DNA of 64,000 nucleotides, taken from SIG480 sp045636865. GTDB taxonomy: Bacteria; Bacillota; Clostridia; Oscillospirales; JAAYXM01. Positions 50,465 to 58,398 of the stretch are shown piece by piece. Numbering within the stretch: the first letter of the stretch is position 1; each line of letters begins with the position of its first letter. Below the pieces are notes generated by a model. That model worked only from the letters and a program-made list of their open reading frames with translations. It searched no databases and was not told where the DNA came from. Where the stretch lies: assembly GCA_045636865.1 (NCBI GenBank), contig JAZTYJ010000020.1, forward strand, positions 1-64,000, read 5' to 3'. The position numbers and the translations under genes are program-made.

Positions 50465-51832
50465 ATGACAGCAAGACTCGACCCCGGCTTTATGCCAATG
50501 GCAAAGGTGATTGAAAACTTCAGGAAGGAGGTTTCAGAGAGCGCGTCGCAGAAGATAAGAATCTGCATTGAAAGAAACGCAGGATTTTGCGCGGTTATGG
50601 ACCTTGACGTTTTTGCCGAAAATACGGGACACGACACCGAAAATTACGAAATCGTTGAGCGCATTATAAAAACGCTTCTCTGGGCAAAGGGCGGATACAA
50701 GGTATTTATCGCAGGCTCAAAAAGCATCTTTGAAAAAATCGCGGCGGATTACTCTGTCGGCGGTGCGCGCGACTTCGACCGCGGATTTATGGCGCGCGTT
50801 TACGAGAAACCCTTTGAGGTCATTTTTGTTGAGAATATTGAAGATGCACCGCAGGGGAATGACGTTTCATCTCCCGTCGGACGCCATCTTGACGGCTGCC
50901 GCATCGGTTTTGATGCAGGCGGAAGCGACAGAAAGGTATCAGCTGTTGTAAACGGCGAAACGGTCTATTCGGAAGAGGTTGTGTGGTTTCCGAAGCTTGA
51001 GAGCGACCCGAAGTATCACTACGAGGGAATCCTCTCTGCAATGAAGACTGCCGCATCGTATATGCCGAGAGTTGACGCAATCGGCGTATCCTCGGCAGGC
51101 GTATATATCGATAATAAGATAATGGTTGCATCGCTCTTCCTGAAGGTTTCCGACTCGGATTTTGAAAAGCACGTCAAGACGATGTATCTCGATGTTGCAA
51201 AGGAAATCGGCGATGTTCCCGTTGAGGTCGCAAACGACGGTGACGTCACCGCGCTTGCAGGCGCTATGAGCCTTGAGGACAACAACGTTATGGGCATTGC
51301 GATGGGCACGAGCGAGGCGGCAGGCTATGTTGACCGCGACGGCAACATTACAGGCTGGCTCAACGAGCTTGCATTCGTTCCGGTCGACTTCAACAAGGAT
51401 GCAATGGTTGATGAGTGGAGCGGAGATTACGGCTGCGGAGTAAAGTACTTTTCGCAGGATGCCGTTATAAAGCTTGCGCCGGCAGCAGGAATCGAGCTTG
51501 ATGAAAAGCTCTCACCTGCCGAAAAGCTCAAGGTTGTCCAGTCGCTTATGGAGGCGGATGACAAGCGTGCAGCCGACATCTACCACACCATCGGTACATA
51601 CTTCGGACACACAATTGCATACTATTCAATCTTCTACGATATAAAGCACGTTCTCATAATGGGACGCGTTACAAGCGGCAAGGGCGGCACGATCCTTCTT
51701 GACCGCGCAAACGAGGTTTTGAATGCGGAATATCCCGAACTTGCAAAGAGGATAGAGCTTCATATCCCCGACGAGAAGGCGCGTCGCGTAGGTCAGTCCG
51801 TTGCGGCGGCAAGCCTTCCGAAGATAAAATAA
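50465..51832 (+). CDS. ROK-family protein with N-terminal extension
   Basis: A 455-residue ROK (repressor, ORF, kinase) protein. The ROK ATPase part begins near residue 142: GFDAGGSDRKVSAVVNGE (phosphate-1), IGVSSAGVYIDNKIM, VEVANDGDVTALAGAM (catalytic Asp in NDGD) and GIAMGTSEAAGYVD. There is no helix-turn-helix, so it is more like a sugar kinase. The first 140 residues form a domain of unknown function (KIRICIERNAGF, TLLWAKGGYKVFIAGSK). The zinc motif of ROK kinases (CxCGxxGCxE) is absent; the matching region has GDYGCGVKYF. Confidence 0.85.
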   Translation: MTARLDPGFMPMAKVIENFRKEVSESASQKIRICIERNAGFCAVMDLDVFAENTGHDTENYEIVERIIKTLLWAKGGYKVFIAGSKSIFEKIAADYSVGGARDFDRGFMARVYEKPFEVIFVENIEDAPQGNDVSSPVGRHLDGCRIGFDAGGSDRKVSAVVNGETVYSEEVVWFPKLESDPKYHYEGILSAMKTAASYMPRVDAIGVSSAGVYIDNKIMVASLFLKVSDSDFEKHVKTMYLDVAKEIGDVPVEVANDGDVTALAGAMSLEDNNVMGIAMGTSEAAGYVDRDGNITGWLNELAFVPVDFNKDAMVDEWSGDYGCGVKYFSQDAVIKLAPAAGIELDEKLSPAEKLKVVQSLMEADDKRAADIYHTIGTYFGHTIAYYSIFYDIKHVLIMGRVTSGKGGTILLDRANEVLNAEYPELAKRIELHIPDEKARRVGQSVAAASLPKIK

Positions 51833-51912
51833 AGTTACAAAAAATTCACCGCGAATTAAAAGTTCAAAAGCAATAATCCGGTAAGATAAGAAGAAAAAGG
51901 GGGAGAACACAT

Positions 51913-53718
51913 ATGAAAAAGTTTACAGCTATGCTCCTGTGCGTCATAATGGTTATGTCGCTCGTTCCGATGTCGGCATTTGCCGCAAGCGGAACTCTCG
52001 TTTATGAGGAGGAGCTTGCAGAGGACCTTAAGCTTCTCGGTCTTTTCAAGGGCGTTTCGGAAACCGATTTTGCGCTCGGTCGCGCACCGACACGCGTTGA
52101 GGCTCTCGTTATGCTCATCCGCGTTCTCGGGAAGGAGAATGACGCTCTCTCAAAGGGCGGAAAGCACCCGTTTTTAGACGTTCCTGACTGGGCAAAGAAG
52201 TATGTCGGCTATGCTTATGAAAACAACCTCACAAACGGTGTCTCCGCAACAAAGTTCGGAAGCACAACGGAGGCATCGGCGTCAATGTATCTCACCTTCG
52301 TTCTCCGCGCGCTCGGATATTCCGACAAGAACGGAGATTTTACGTGGGATAACCCGTTTGCGCTCGCAAGAGAAACGGGAATTATGAAGGGAAACCCCAA
52401 CGTTATGAAATTCTTGCGCGCCGACGTTGTTCTCGTTTCTTATGCGGCGCTTGAGGCTGAAGTAAAGGGTACGGGCAAGACTCTTGCCCAGAAGCTCATC
52501 GAAGCGGGCGCATTCTCAAAGTCGTCATACGACGAGGTTTATAACGTTTCTGCTTTTGAAAATGCAGACAAAGACGTATCTCTCACATCGGAGGAGATCT
52601 ACAAAAAATGCTCCCCCGCCGTATTCTATATTGAAACATACGATGCAAAAGGCAACGCGACAGGTTCGGGAAGCGGCTTCTTCATCGCTTCTGACGGTAC
52701 AGCGGTAACGAACTTCCACGTAATCGAAGGAGTTGCAAGCGCAAAAATCCGCACAACCGACGGCAGAGTATACAAGGTTTCGGGAGTTTATGATTTTGAT
52801 TCAAAGAATGACTGGGCAATCTTAAAGATTGACGGCAATAATTTCCCGTATCTTGAGATTGAAAAAGGCGGAGTCACCGGCGGACAGACGGTTTATGCAA
52901 TCGGAAGCCCGATAGGTCTTGAGAATACGATTTCAGAAGGTCTCATTTCAAATGCAGACCGCATTATCGACGGAATAAAATATATCCAGATAAGTGTTCC
53001 GATATCTCCGGGATCCTCCGGCGGCGCACTCATAAACAAAAACGGAAAGGTAGTCGGCATAACCTCCGCAGGCTTTTCAGAGGGACAGAACCTAAACCTC
53101 GCAATGCCGATTTCCGTAATAAACGGCCACGAAAAGCAAAGAGCCGCCGCGCTCTCAACCATCTCAAGCGGCAAGAAAGACCTTGGACAGATTGACACCT
53201 CGGATCTCACCGTCGAAGGGATGACGGCAGAGCTTATTTGCCGCTGGGTATATAAAAACACCAACAGGACAGTAAACGGTGATCCGGCATATTCTGTAGA
53301 AAAAACGTACAGCAACGGAGATGTTGAAGGTTTTGTGGTGACCTTCTCTGAGGAAGACGGTATCATAGCGTTGATTGTTGTATATATGTTTGAAGACGGC
53401 ACGACAATCAGCACGGTGCTCGGCATTGAGGCGGATAATCCGAATGTTATTGCAGAATATTACTACTACAACGACGCAAGTGATTCCTACGCGTCCGTAA
53501 CAGGAAGTGCAACAATCGACAAAAGATTGTTCTACAGCAATATGAACCAGAAGTTTTCTGAAACAAACGCCTATTCCGAGAGAACGCTCCACGAGAGAAA
53601 TGCAAATACATGCTGGCTTTCGTCTGTGAAAAGGCTCAACGACATCGTGAAAAGCGAATTGTCGGGCTACGGCATCGACAGCCTTACACGTCTCGGATTT
53701 ACAAACATCGAAAGATAA
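51913..53718 (+). CDS. Secreted S1C serine protease with SLH region
   Basis: A 601-residue secreted protein: signal peptide 1-24 (SAFA cleavage), an SLH-like region (about 30-205, with PFLDVPDWAKKYVGYAYENNLTNG in pieces), a trypsin-like DegP/HtrA-type domain (about 225-415) and a C-terminal part (about 430-601) of unknown fold. The catalytic triad is His269 (NFHVIEG), Asp300 (KNDWAIL) and Ser369 (GSSGG). No PDZ domain is visible. It probably works at the S-layer as a surface protease. It precedes the SCIFF genes but has no shared operon. Confidence 0.9.
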   Translation: MKKFTAMLLCVIMVMSLVPMSAFAASGTLVYEEELAEDLKLLGLFKGVSETDFALGRAPTRVEALVMLIRVLGKENDALSKGGKHPFLDVPDWAKKYVGYAYENNLTNGVSATKFGSTTEASASMYLTFVLRALGYSDKNGDFTWDNPFALARETGIMKGNPNVMKFLRADVVLVSYAALEAEVKGTGKTLAQKLIEAGAFSKSSYDEVYNVSAFENADKDVSLTSEEIYKKCSPAVFYIETYDAKGNATGSGSGFFIASDGTAVTNFHVIEGVASAKIRTTDGRVYKVSGVYDFDSKNDWAILKIDGNNFPYLEIEKGGVTGGQTVYAIGSPIGLENTISEGLISNADRIIDGIKYIQISVPISPGSSGGALINKNGKVVGITSAGFSEGQNLNLAMPISVINGHEKQRAAALSTISSGKKDLGQIDTSDLTVEGMTAELICRWVYKNTNRTVNGDPAYSVEKTYSNGDVEGFVVTFSEEDGIIALIVVYMFEDGTTISTVLGIEADNPNVIAEYYYYNDASDSYASVTGSATIDKRLFYSNMNQKFSETNAYSERTLHERNANTCWLSSVKRLNDIVKSELSGYGIDSLTRLGFTNIER

Positions 53719-53750
53719 AAACATCGCGCGGTGAGGCCGCATAAATATTG

Positions 53751-53780
53751 TTGACTTTATGCAGCGCCGCGTGATATAAT
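53751..53780 (+). promoter_or_regulatory. Promoter of the SCIFF genes
   Basis: TTGACT (53751-53756), 18-bp spacer, TATAAT (53775-53780). GGAGG at 53799-53803 serves the precursor ATG. Confidence 0.82.
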
Positions 53781-53812
53781 GAGAAAAAATAATTTTATGG
53801 AGGAAACATAAA

Positions 53813-53962
53813 ATGAAGCATATCAAAACATTAAAGACACGTGATCTTTGCAAGAGCGCAGTAAACGGCGGTTGCGGCGAATGCCAGACATCCTGCCAGT
53901 CTGCTTGCAAGACAAGCTGCGGTATCGCAAACCAGAAGTGCGAGGCATCTTCAAAGAAGTAA
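53813..53962 (+). CDS. SCIFF ranthipeptide precursor
   Basis: A 49-residue precursor of the six-cysteines-in-forty-five (SCIFF) family, the near-universal peptide of Clostridia. The leader MKHIKTLKTRDLCKS is followed by a core with Cys at residues 21, 24, 28, 32, 36 and 43, plus Cys13 at the leader end. In this class the adjacent radical-SAM enzyme makes thioether links from Cys to non-alpha carbons (ranthipeptides). It is too short for gene finders but conserved. A hairpin separates it from the maturase gene. Its physiological role is not well established. Confidence 0.96.
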   Translation: MKHIKTLKTRDLCKSAVNGGCGECQTSCQSACKTSCGIANQKCEASSKK

Positions 53963-53974
53963 ATCACAAATGCA

Positions 53975-54000
53975 AAATGCCGCCTGATATGGCGGCATTT
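53975..54000 (+). terminator. Terminator/attenuator after the SCIFF precursor
   Basis: Stem AAATGCCGCC (53975-53984)/GGCGGCATTT (53991-54000) followed by TTG, 12 bases after the stop. It would reduce read-through to the maturase gene. Confidence 0.8.
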
Positions 54001-54017
54001 TTGTTAGGAGAAACGTT

Positions 54018-55397
54018 ATGGTACATATGTATAAAATGGGGGATTTGAACATCGTCTGTGATGTTTTTTCGGGCTCCATCCACGCGGTAGACGAAATCGC
54101 ATACGACATAATCGGCGATTTTCTTGCAAAAGACCGCAAAACGATAGTGAGTGAACTTTCAGAAAAATATAAAAACGAGGCAAGCTATGATGAAATCGAG
54201 GAGTGCTATTCCCAGATAGAGGAGCTCAAATGCGAGGGCAGACTCTTTGCGGAGGATACGTTCAGGGATAAGGCAGGCGAGCTTAAAGCGAGGACATCGG
54301 GCGTCGTCAAGGCGCTCTGTCTCCACGTTGCCCACACCTGCAACTTAAACTGCTCCTACTGCTTTGCAAGTCAGGGAAAATATCAGGGAGAGCGCGCGGT
54401 TATGGACTTTGAAACGGGAAAAGCCGCACTTGATTTTCTCATCAAAAATTCGGGCAGCCGAAAAAATCTTGAGGTCGACTTCTTCGGCGGCGAGCCGCTT
54501 ATGAATTTTGACGTTGTCAAAAAGCTCGTTGAATACGCCCGCTCGGTTGAGAAGGAGGCAGGAAAAAACTTCCGCTTTACCCTCACGACAAACGGCATCC
54601 TCATCGACGATGACGTCATCGACTTTGCAAACCGCGAAATGGCAAACGTTGTTCTCTCGCTCGACGGTCGCCGCGAAATTCACGATCGCTTCCGCGTGGA
54701 CTTTTCGGGCAAGGGAAGCTTTGACACCATCGTTCCGAAGTTTCAGAAGATGGTTTCTGCGCGCGGCGAGCGCGAATATTATATGCGCGGAACGTTTACC
54801 CACGCAAACCCCGACTTTTTAGAGGACATCAAAACAATGCTCTCGCTCGGCTTTACCAAGCTCTCAATGGAGCCTGTCGTGTGTGCGGATTCCGATCCGT
54901 CGGCACTCACTCCGGAGGACATCGAAATCGTAAAGGAGCAGTATGAGAAGCTTGCATACCTTATGCTTGAGCGCGAGCGCGAAGGAAAACCCTTTACGTT
55001 CTACCACTATATGATAGATCTGACCGGCGGCCCCTGCATCTACAAGCGCATTTCGGGTTGCGGCTCGGGCACGGAATATATGGCGGTTACGCCGTGGGGA
55101 GATTTATATCCCTGCCATCAGTTTGTGGGAGATGAAAAATTCCGTCTCGGAAACATATGGTCAGGCGTTACAAACACAGAGATTCAGGATGAGTTTTTAG
55201 CGTGCAACGTCTATGCTCACCCCGAGTGTGAAAACTGCTGGGCAAAGCTTTACTGCTCGGGCGGTTGCGCCGCAAACGCGTATCATGCAACAGGCTCCGT
55301 AACGGGAGTATACAAAAGCGGTTGCGAGCTTTTTAAGAAGAGAATGGAATGTGCAATCTTCCTTGAGGTTTCGCGCGCGTTGGGAGAGGACGAATGA
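54018..55397 (+). CDS. SCIFF radical-SAM maturase (SPASM)
   Basis: A 459-residue radical-SAM peptide-modifying enzyme. N-terminal RiPP-recognition-like region (1-95) precedes the SAM cluster motif Cys108-xxx-Cys112-xx-Cys115 (HTCNLNCSYCFAS), the GGEPLMNFD motif, and C-terminal SPASM/twitch cysteines (Gly-Cys near GCGSGTEY, PCHQF, CNVYAHPECENCWAKLYCSGGC). The layout and the directly preceding precursor fix the identity. GGAG precedes the ATG. The stop overlaps the decarboxylase-like gene by ATGA. Confidence 0.96.
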   Translation: MVHMYKMGDLNIVCDVFSGSIHAVDEIAYDIIGDFLAKDRKTIVSELSEKYKNEASYDEIEECYSQIEELKCEGRLFAEDTFRDKAGELKARTSGVVKALCLHVAHTCNLNCSYCFASQGKYQGERAVMDFETGKAALDFLIKNSGSRKNLEVDFFGGEPLMNFDVVKKLVEYARSVEKEAGKNFRFTLTTNGILIDDDVIDFANREMANVVLSLDGRREIHDRFRVDFSGKGSFDTIVPKFQKMVSARGEREYYMRGTFTHANPDFLEDIKTMLSLGFTKLSMEPVVCADSDPSALTPEDIEIVKEQYEKLAYLMLEREREGKPFTFYHYMIDLTGGPCIYKRISGCGSGTEYMAVTPWGDLYPCHQFVGDEKFRLGNIWSGVTNTEIQDEFLACNVYAHPECENCWAKLYCSGGCAANAYHATGSVTGVYKSGCELFKKRMECAIFLEVSRALGEDE

Positions 55398-56746
55398 AAA
55401 CTCCGATATTCGATTTCTTAAAGGAATACGAAAATAAAAAAACAAGCCGACTTCATATGCCGGGACATAAGGGAAACTCTTGTCTCGGCGTTGAGGAGCT
55501 TGACATAACCGAGGTTCCGGGTGCAGATGTGCTTTACAACGCGTCGGGAATAATCGCGGAGAGCGAAAAATGCGCCGCGAAGCTTTTCGGCACGGGAAAA
55601 ACGCTCTATTCAACAGAGGGCTCATCGCTCTCAATACGCGCGGCGGTGTATCTCTTGTCGCTCTATGCAAAGGAAAAGGGAAAGCTGCCCAAAATCCTCG
55701 CGGCGAGAAACGCGCACAAGTCGTTTGTCTCCGCGGCGGCACTCTGCGATGTCGGAGTGTCGTGGATAAGCGGCGGGGAGGACTCGCTTTTCTCGTGCGA
55801 AATTGAGCTGTCACGTCTTTCGGAAAGAATAAAAAGCGAAAAGCCGCAGGCTGTGTATATAACAAGCCCCGACTATCTCGGAAATTGCGCTGACATTGAG
55901 GCGATTTCAAAAATCTGCCATGATGAGGGCGTGTGCCTTCTGGTCGACAATGCCCACGGCGCATATCTTAACTTCCTTGAAAAATCGCGCCATCCGATAG
56001 AGCTTGGCGCTGATATCGCGTGCGACTCTGCCCATAAAACGCTCCCCGTGCTTACGGGCGGTGCGTATCTCCACATCTCAAAAAGCGCGCCGAAGCTCTT
56101 TTCAAAAGAGGCAGAGCGTGCGATGTCGCTCTTTGCATCAACAAGCCCGTCATACCTCGTTCTCGCATCGCTTGATCTGGCAAATAAGAGTCTTTACGAC
56201 GGTCTCCCCGAGAGGATAAAAAAGACGGCAAAAAAGGTTTCGGAGCTCAAAGCGCGGCTTTCGGAGTCGGGATATGTCCTTTTCGGCGACGAACCGCTTA
56301 AGGTGACGTTGTTTGCAAAGCCCTACGGATACACGGGCGAGGAAATCGCGGAATATCTTTTTGAAAAAAACATAACGGTGGAGGCGGCTGATTCTGACTT
56401 TGTCGTTATGATGTTCTCGGCAGATACGAAGGAGAAGGACTTTGAAAAAGTAAAATCTGCCCTTGCGTCGCTTGAGAAAAAAGCGGAGATCAAAACGGCA
56501 CATCCGAAAATCCCCGGGGATGCCCCGAAAATGAGCATCCGCGATGCGCTCTTTTCCTCCTGTGAGGTTATAAAAGCAAACGCCGGTGCAGGTCGTATTT
56601 TCTGCGACTGCGCCCTTTCCTGCCCGCCTGCAATCCCGATTGCGATAGCGGGAGAGGAGATAGGGGACGCTCACATAAAATGCTTTGAATACTACGGAAT
56701 CGACACCGTCAGAGTTGTAAAGAAGTCTACGAGCAGAGAGTTCTGA
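55394..56746 (+). CDS. Orn/Lys/Arg decarboxylase-family PLP enzyme
   Basis: A 450-residue fold-I PLP protein related to the major domain of ornithine/lysine/arginine decarboxylases (speA/yaaO type). Seen: RLHMPGHKG (residues 20-27), YSTEGSSLS, VDNAHGAY (Asp185) and DSAHKTLPVLTGGAYLH with Lys215 as PLP lysine. It is shorter than the acid-inducible enzymes, as in the Bacillus SpeA type. Substrate is not fixed by sequence. It overlaps the SCIFF maturase by 4 bp. It may act in polyamine synthesis, or on a modified peptide product, which would be novel. Confidence 0.88.
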   Translation: MKTPIFDFLKEYENKKTSRLHMPGHKGNSCLGVEELDITEVPGADVLYNASGIIAESEKCAAKLFGTGKTLYSTEGSSLSIRAAVYLLSLYAKEKGKLPKILAARNAHKSFVSAAALCDVGVSWISGGEDSLFSCEIELSRLSERIKSEKPQAVYITSPDYLGNCADIEAISKICHDEGVCLLVDNAHGAYLNFLEKSRHPIELGADIACDSAHKTLPVLTGGAYLHISKSAPKLFSKEAERAMSLFASTSPSYLVLASLDLANKSLYDGLPERIKKTAKKVSELKARLSESGYVLFGDEPLKVTLFAKPYGYTGEEIAEYLFEKNITVEAADSDFVVMMFSADTKEKDFEKVKSALASLEKKAEIKTAHPKIPGDAPKMSIRDALFSSCEVIKANAGAGRIFCDCALSCPPAIPIAIAGEEIGDAHIKCFEYYGIDTVRVVKKSTSREF

Positions 56747-56960
56747 TATAGTGCGAAATGCGCGCATCAAAGCCCTCATCCGAAATGAATACCAGAAAAT
56801 GACCGCCTCTCTTATAGGCGGTTATTTTGCTTTTTTCGGAGAGCTTTTTGCCGAAGGCTGAAAAAATCTCATCCGAGAGCAAAGAAAAATCGCAAAAATC
56901 CCGATCTCCGCAGAAGCTTAAGCAGTATGTAAACTTATCAATTTCTATTATGTTCATCAT
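56727..56960 (-). CDS. Small hypothetical protein
   Basis: A 77-residue soluble protein; start MMNIIEIDKFTY at 56960 after GGGGG and preceded by a minus-strand extended -10 (CGATATAAT) about 35 bases further up. It has the words TYCLSFCGDRDFCDFSLLSDEIFSAFGKK split by charged parts. No family recognised. Its end overlaps the tail of the decarboxylase gene by 20 bases in the opposite direction. The longer open frame to 57068 runs over the promoter. Confidence 0.6.
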   Translation of the reverse strand: MMNIIEIDKFTYCLSFCGDRDFCDFSLLSDEIFSAFGKKLSEKSKITAYKRGGHFLVFISDEGFDARISHYIRTLCS

Positions 56961-57061
56961 CGTTTCCCCCGAGAAATGAAATGTTGTAATAATTATATCG
57001 CGGCAGGGTGAAAATTTAAATGCAAAACATTTGGAAGATACGGCAAAACTACCCTTTTCTC

Positions 57062-57090
57062 TTGACATTTGCCCTCAAATACGATAAAAT
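57062..57090 (+). promoter_or_regulatory. hisS-aspS promoter
   Basis: TTGACA (57062-57067), 17-bp spacer, TAAAAT (57085-57090). The leader of about 33 bases is too short for a T-box, though such genes often have one. Confidence 0.85.
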
Positions 57091-57129
57091 TTTTTAATGG
57101 ATAAAAGTTTCAAAAAGGCAGTGTGAATT

Positions 57130-58392
57130 ATGGAAAAAATTACAGCTCCGCGCGGTACGAAAGACGTTCTCCCCGAAGAGAGCCGCGCATGGCAAATTCT
57201 TGAAGAAAAACTCCGAAACCTGGCTCACCGCTTCGGTTTCCGTGAAATACGTTTTCCGACGTTTGAAGACGCCGCGCTCTTTAACCGCGGTGTCGGAGAC
57301 ACCACAGACGTTGTCCAGAAGGAGATGTACGACTTCTACGACAAGGGGGACCGCCACATCGCGCTTCGCCCGGAGGGTACGGCAAGCGTCGTAAGAAGCG
57401 TTATAGAGCATTCTCTCCATACGGGAACGCTCCCATTGAAGGTATATTACATCGCTCCGAACTTCCGCTACGAAAAACCGCAGGCAGGAAGACTCCGCGA
57501 GCATCATCAGTTCGGTATCGAGTGCTTTGGTGCCGCTGATGCAACGGCAGATGCCGAGGTCATCTCGCTCGGCGCAACTCTTCTCCGCGAGCTCGGAATC
57601 ACCTCGTGCGTGCTTCACTTAAACTCATGCGGATGTCCCGAGTGCCGCAAGGTCTATCACGCCGCGCTGAAAGCTTACTTTGAAACGAAGAAGGATAAGC
57701 TCTGCGAGACGTGCAACGACCGTTTTGACCGCAACCCCATGCGCATTCTCGACTGCAAGAGCGAGATATGCAAGAGTATTGCAAAGGATGCCCCGAAGAT
57801 TACGGACTTCCTCTGCGATTCCTGCCGCGAGCACTTTGAGAAGCTCCAGGGATGCCTCAGATCAATGAACATCGACTTCGTGCTCGACCCGATGGTTGTC
57901 CGCGGTCTTGACTATTACACCAACACGGTTTTCGAGTTCGTCTCCGAAAAGATCGGCGCACAGGGCACGGTCCTCGGCGGCGGCCGCTACAACGGTCTTG
58001 TCGAGTCGCTCGGCGGGCCGTCACTTCCGGGGCTTGGCTTCGGTTGCGGAATCGAGCGCCTTATGCTCTCACTTGAGGCAGAGGGCCGTCTCGACAACGA
58101 AAGACTCGTTCCCGAAATCTTTGTTGCCCATGCGGATGCCCAGAGCGAAATGTTCTGCCAGCAGCTTGTTTATGAGCTTCGCGCTCTCGGAGTACACGCC
58201 GAGCGCGATACAACCGGCAGATCACTCAAGGCGCAGATGAAGTATGCAGGAAAGACCGGTGCAAAATATTCTGCGGTCATCGGCGGCAGCGAGATTGAAA
58301 ATAAAAAGGTTACGCTAAAAGATATGGAAAGCGGCGAGACGGCGGAATGCGGTCTTTGCGCGGCTGAAATTTGCGATAAATTAAAGGGGTAG
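57130..58392 (+). CDS. hisS: Histidyl-tRNA synthetase
   Basis: Class II synthetase charging tRNA-His. Motif 1 region AFRGTKDVLP-like (PRGTKDVLPEESR), motif 2 FRYEKPQAGRLREHHQFG, histidine A motif GLDYYTNTVFEF and motif 3 GLGFGCGIERLML, then the anticodon-binding C-domain. 420 residues, full length. The stop is 6 bases before aspS, the common hisS-aspS pair. Confidence 0.98.
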   Translation: MEKITAPRGTKDVLPEESRAWQILEEKLRNLAHRFGFREIRFPTFEDAALFNRGVGDTTDVVQKEMYDFYDKGDRHIALRPEGTASVVRSVIEHSLHTGTLPLKVYYIAPNFRYEKPQAGRLREHHQFGIECFGAADATADAEVISLGATLLRELGITSCVLHLNSCGCPECRKVYHAALKAYFETKKDKLCETCNDRFDRNPMRILDCKSEICKSIAKDAPKITDFLCDSCREHFEKLQGCLRSMNIDFVLDPMVVRGLDYYTNTVFEFVSEKIGAQGTVLGGGRYNGLVESLGGPSLPGLGFGCGIERLMLSLEAEGRLDNERLVPEIFVAHADAQSEMFCQQLVYELRALGVHAERDTTGRSLKAQMKYAGKTGAKYSAVIGGSEIENKKVTLKDMESGETAECGLCAAEICDKLKG

Positions 58393-58398
58393 GAAATT

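Noticed and set aside
55197..55964. 255-codon Arg/Pro-rich minus-strand frame at the maturase-decarboxylase junction
   Set aside because: Antisense to two motif-complete proteins; no Shine-Dalgarno sequence.
57097..57129. T-box leader before hisS
   Set aside because: The leader between promoter and ATG is only about 33 bases, too short for a T-box.
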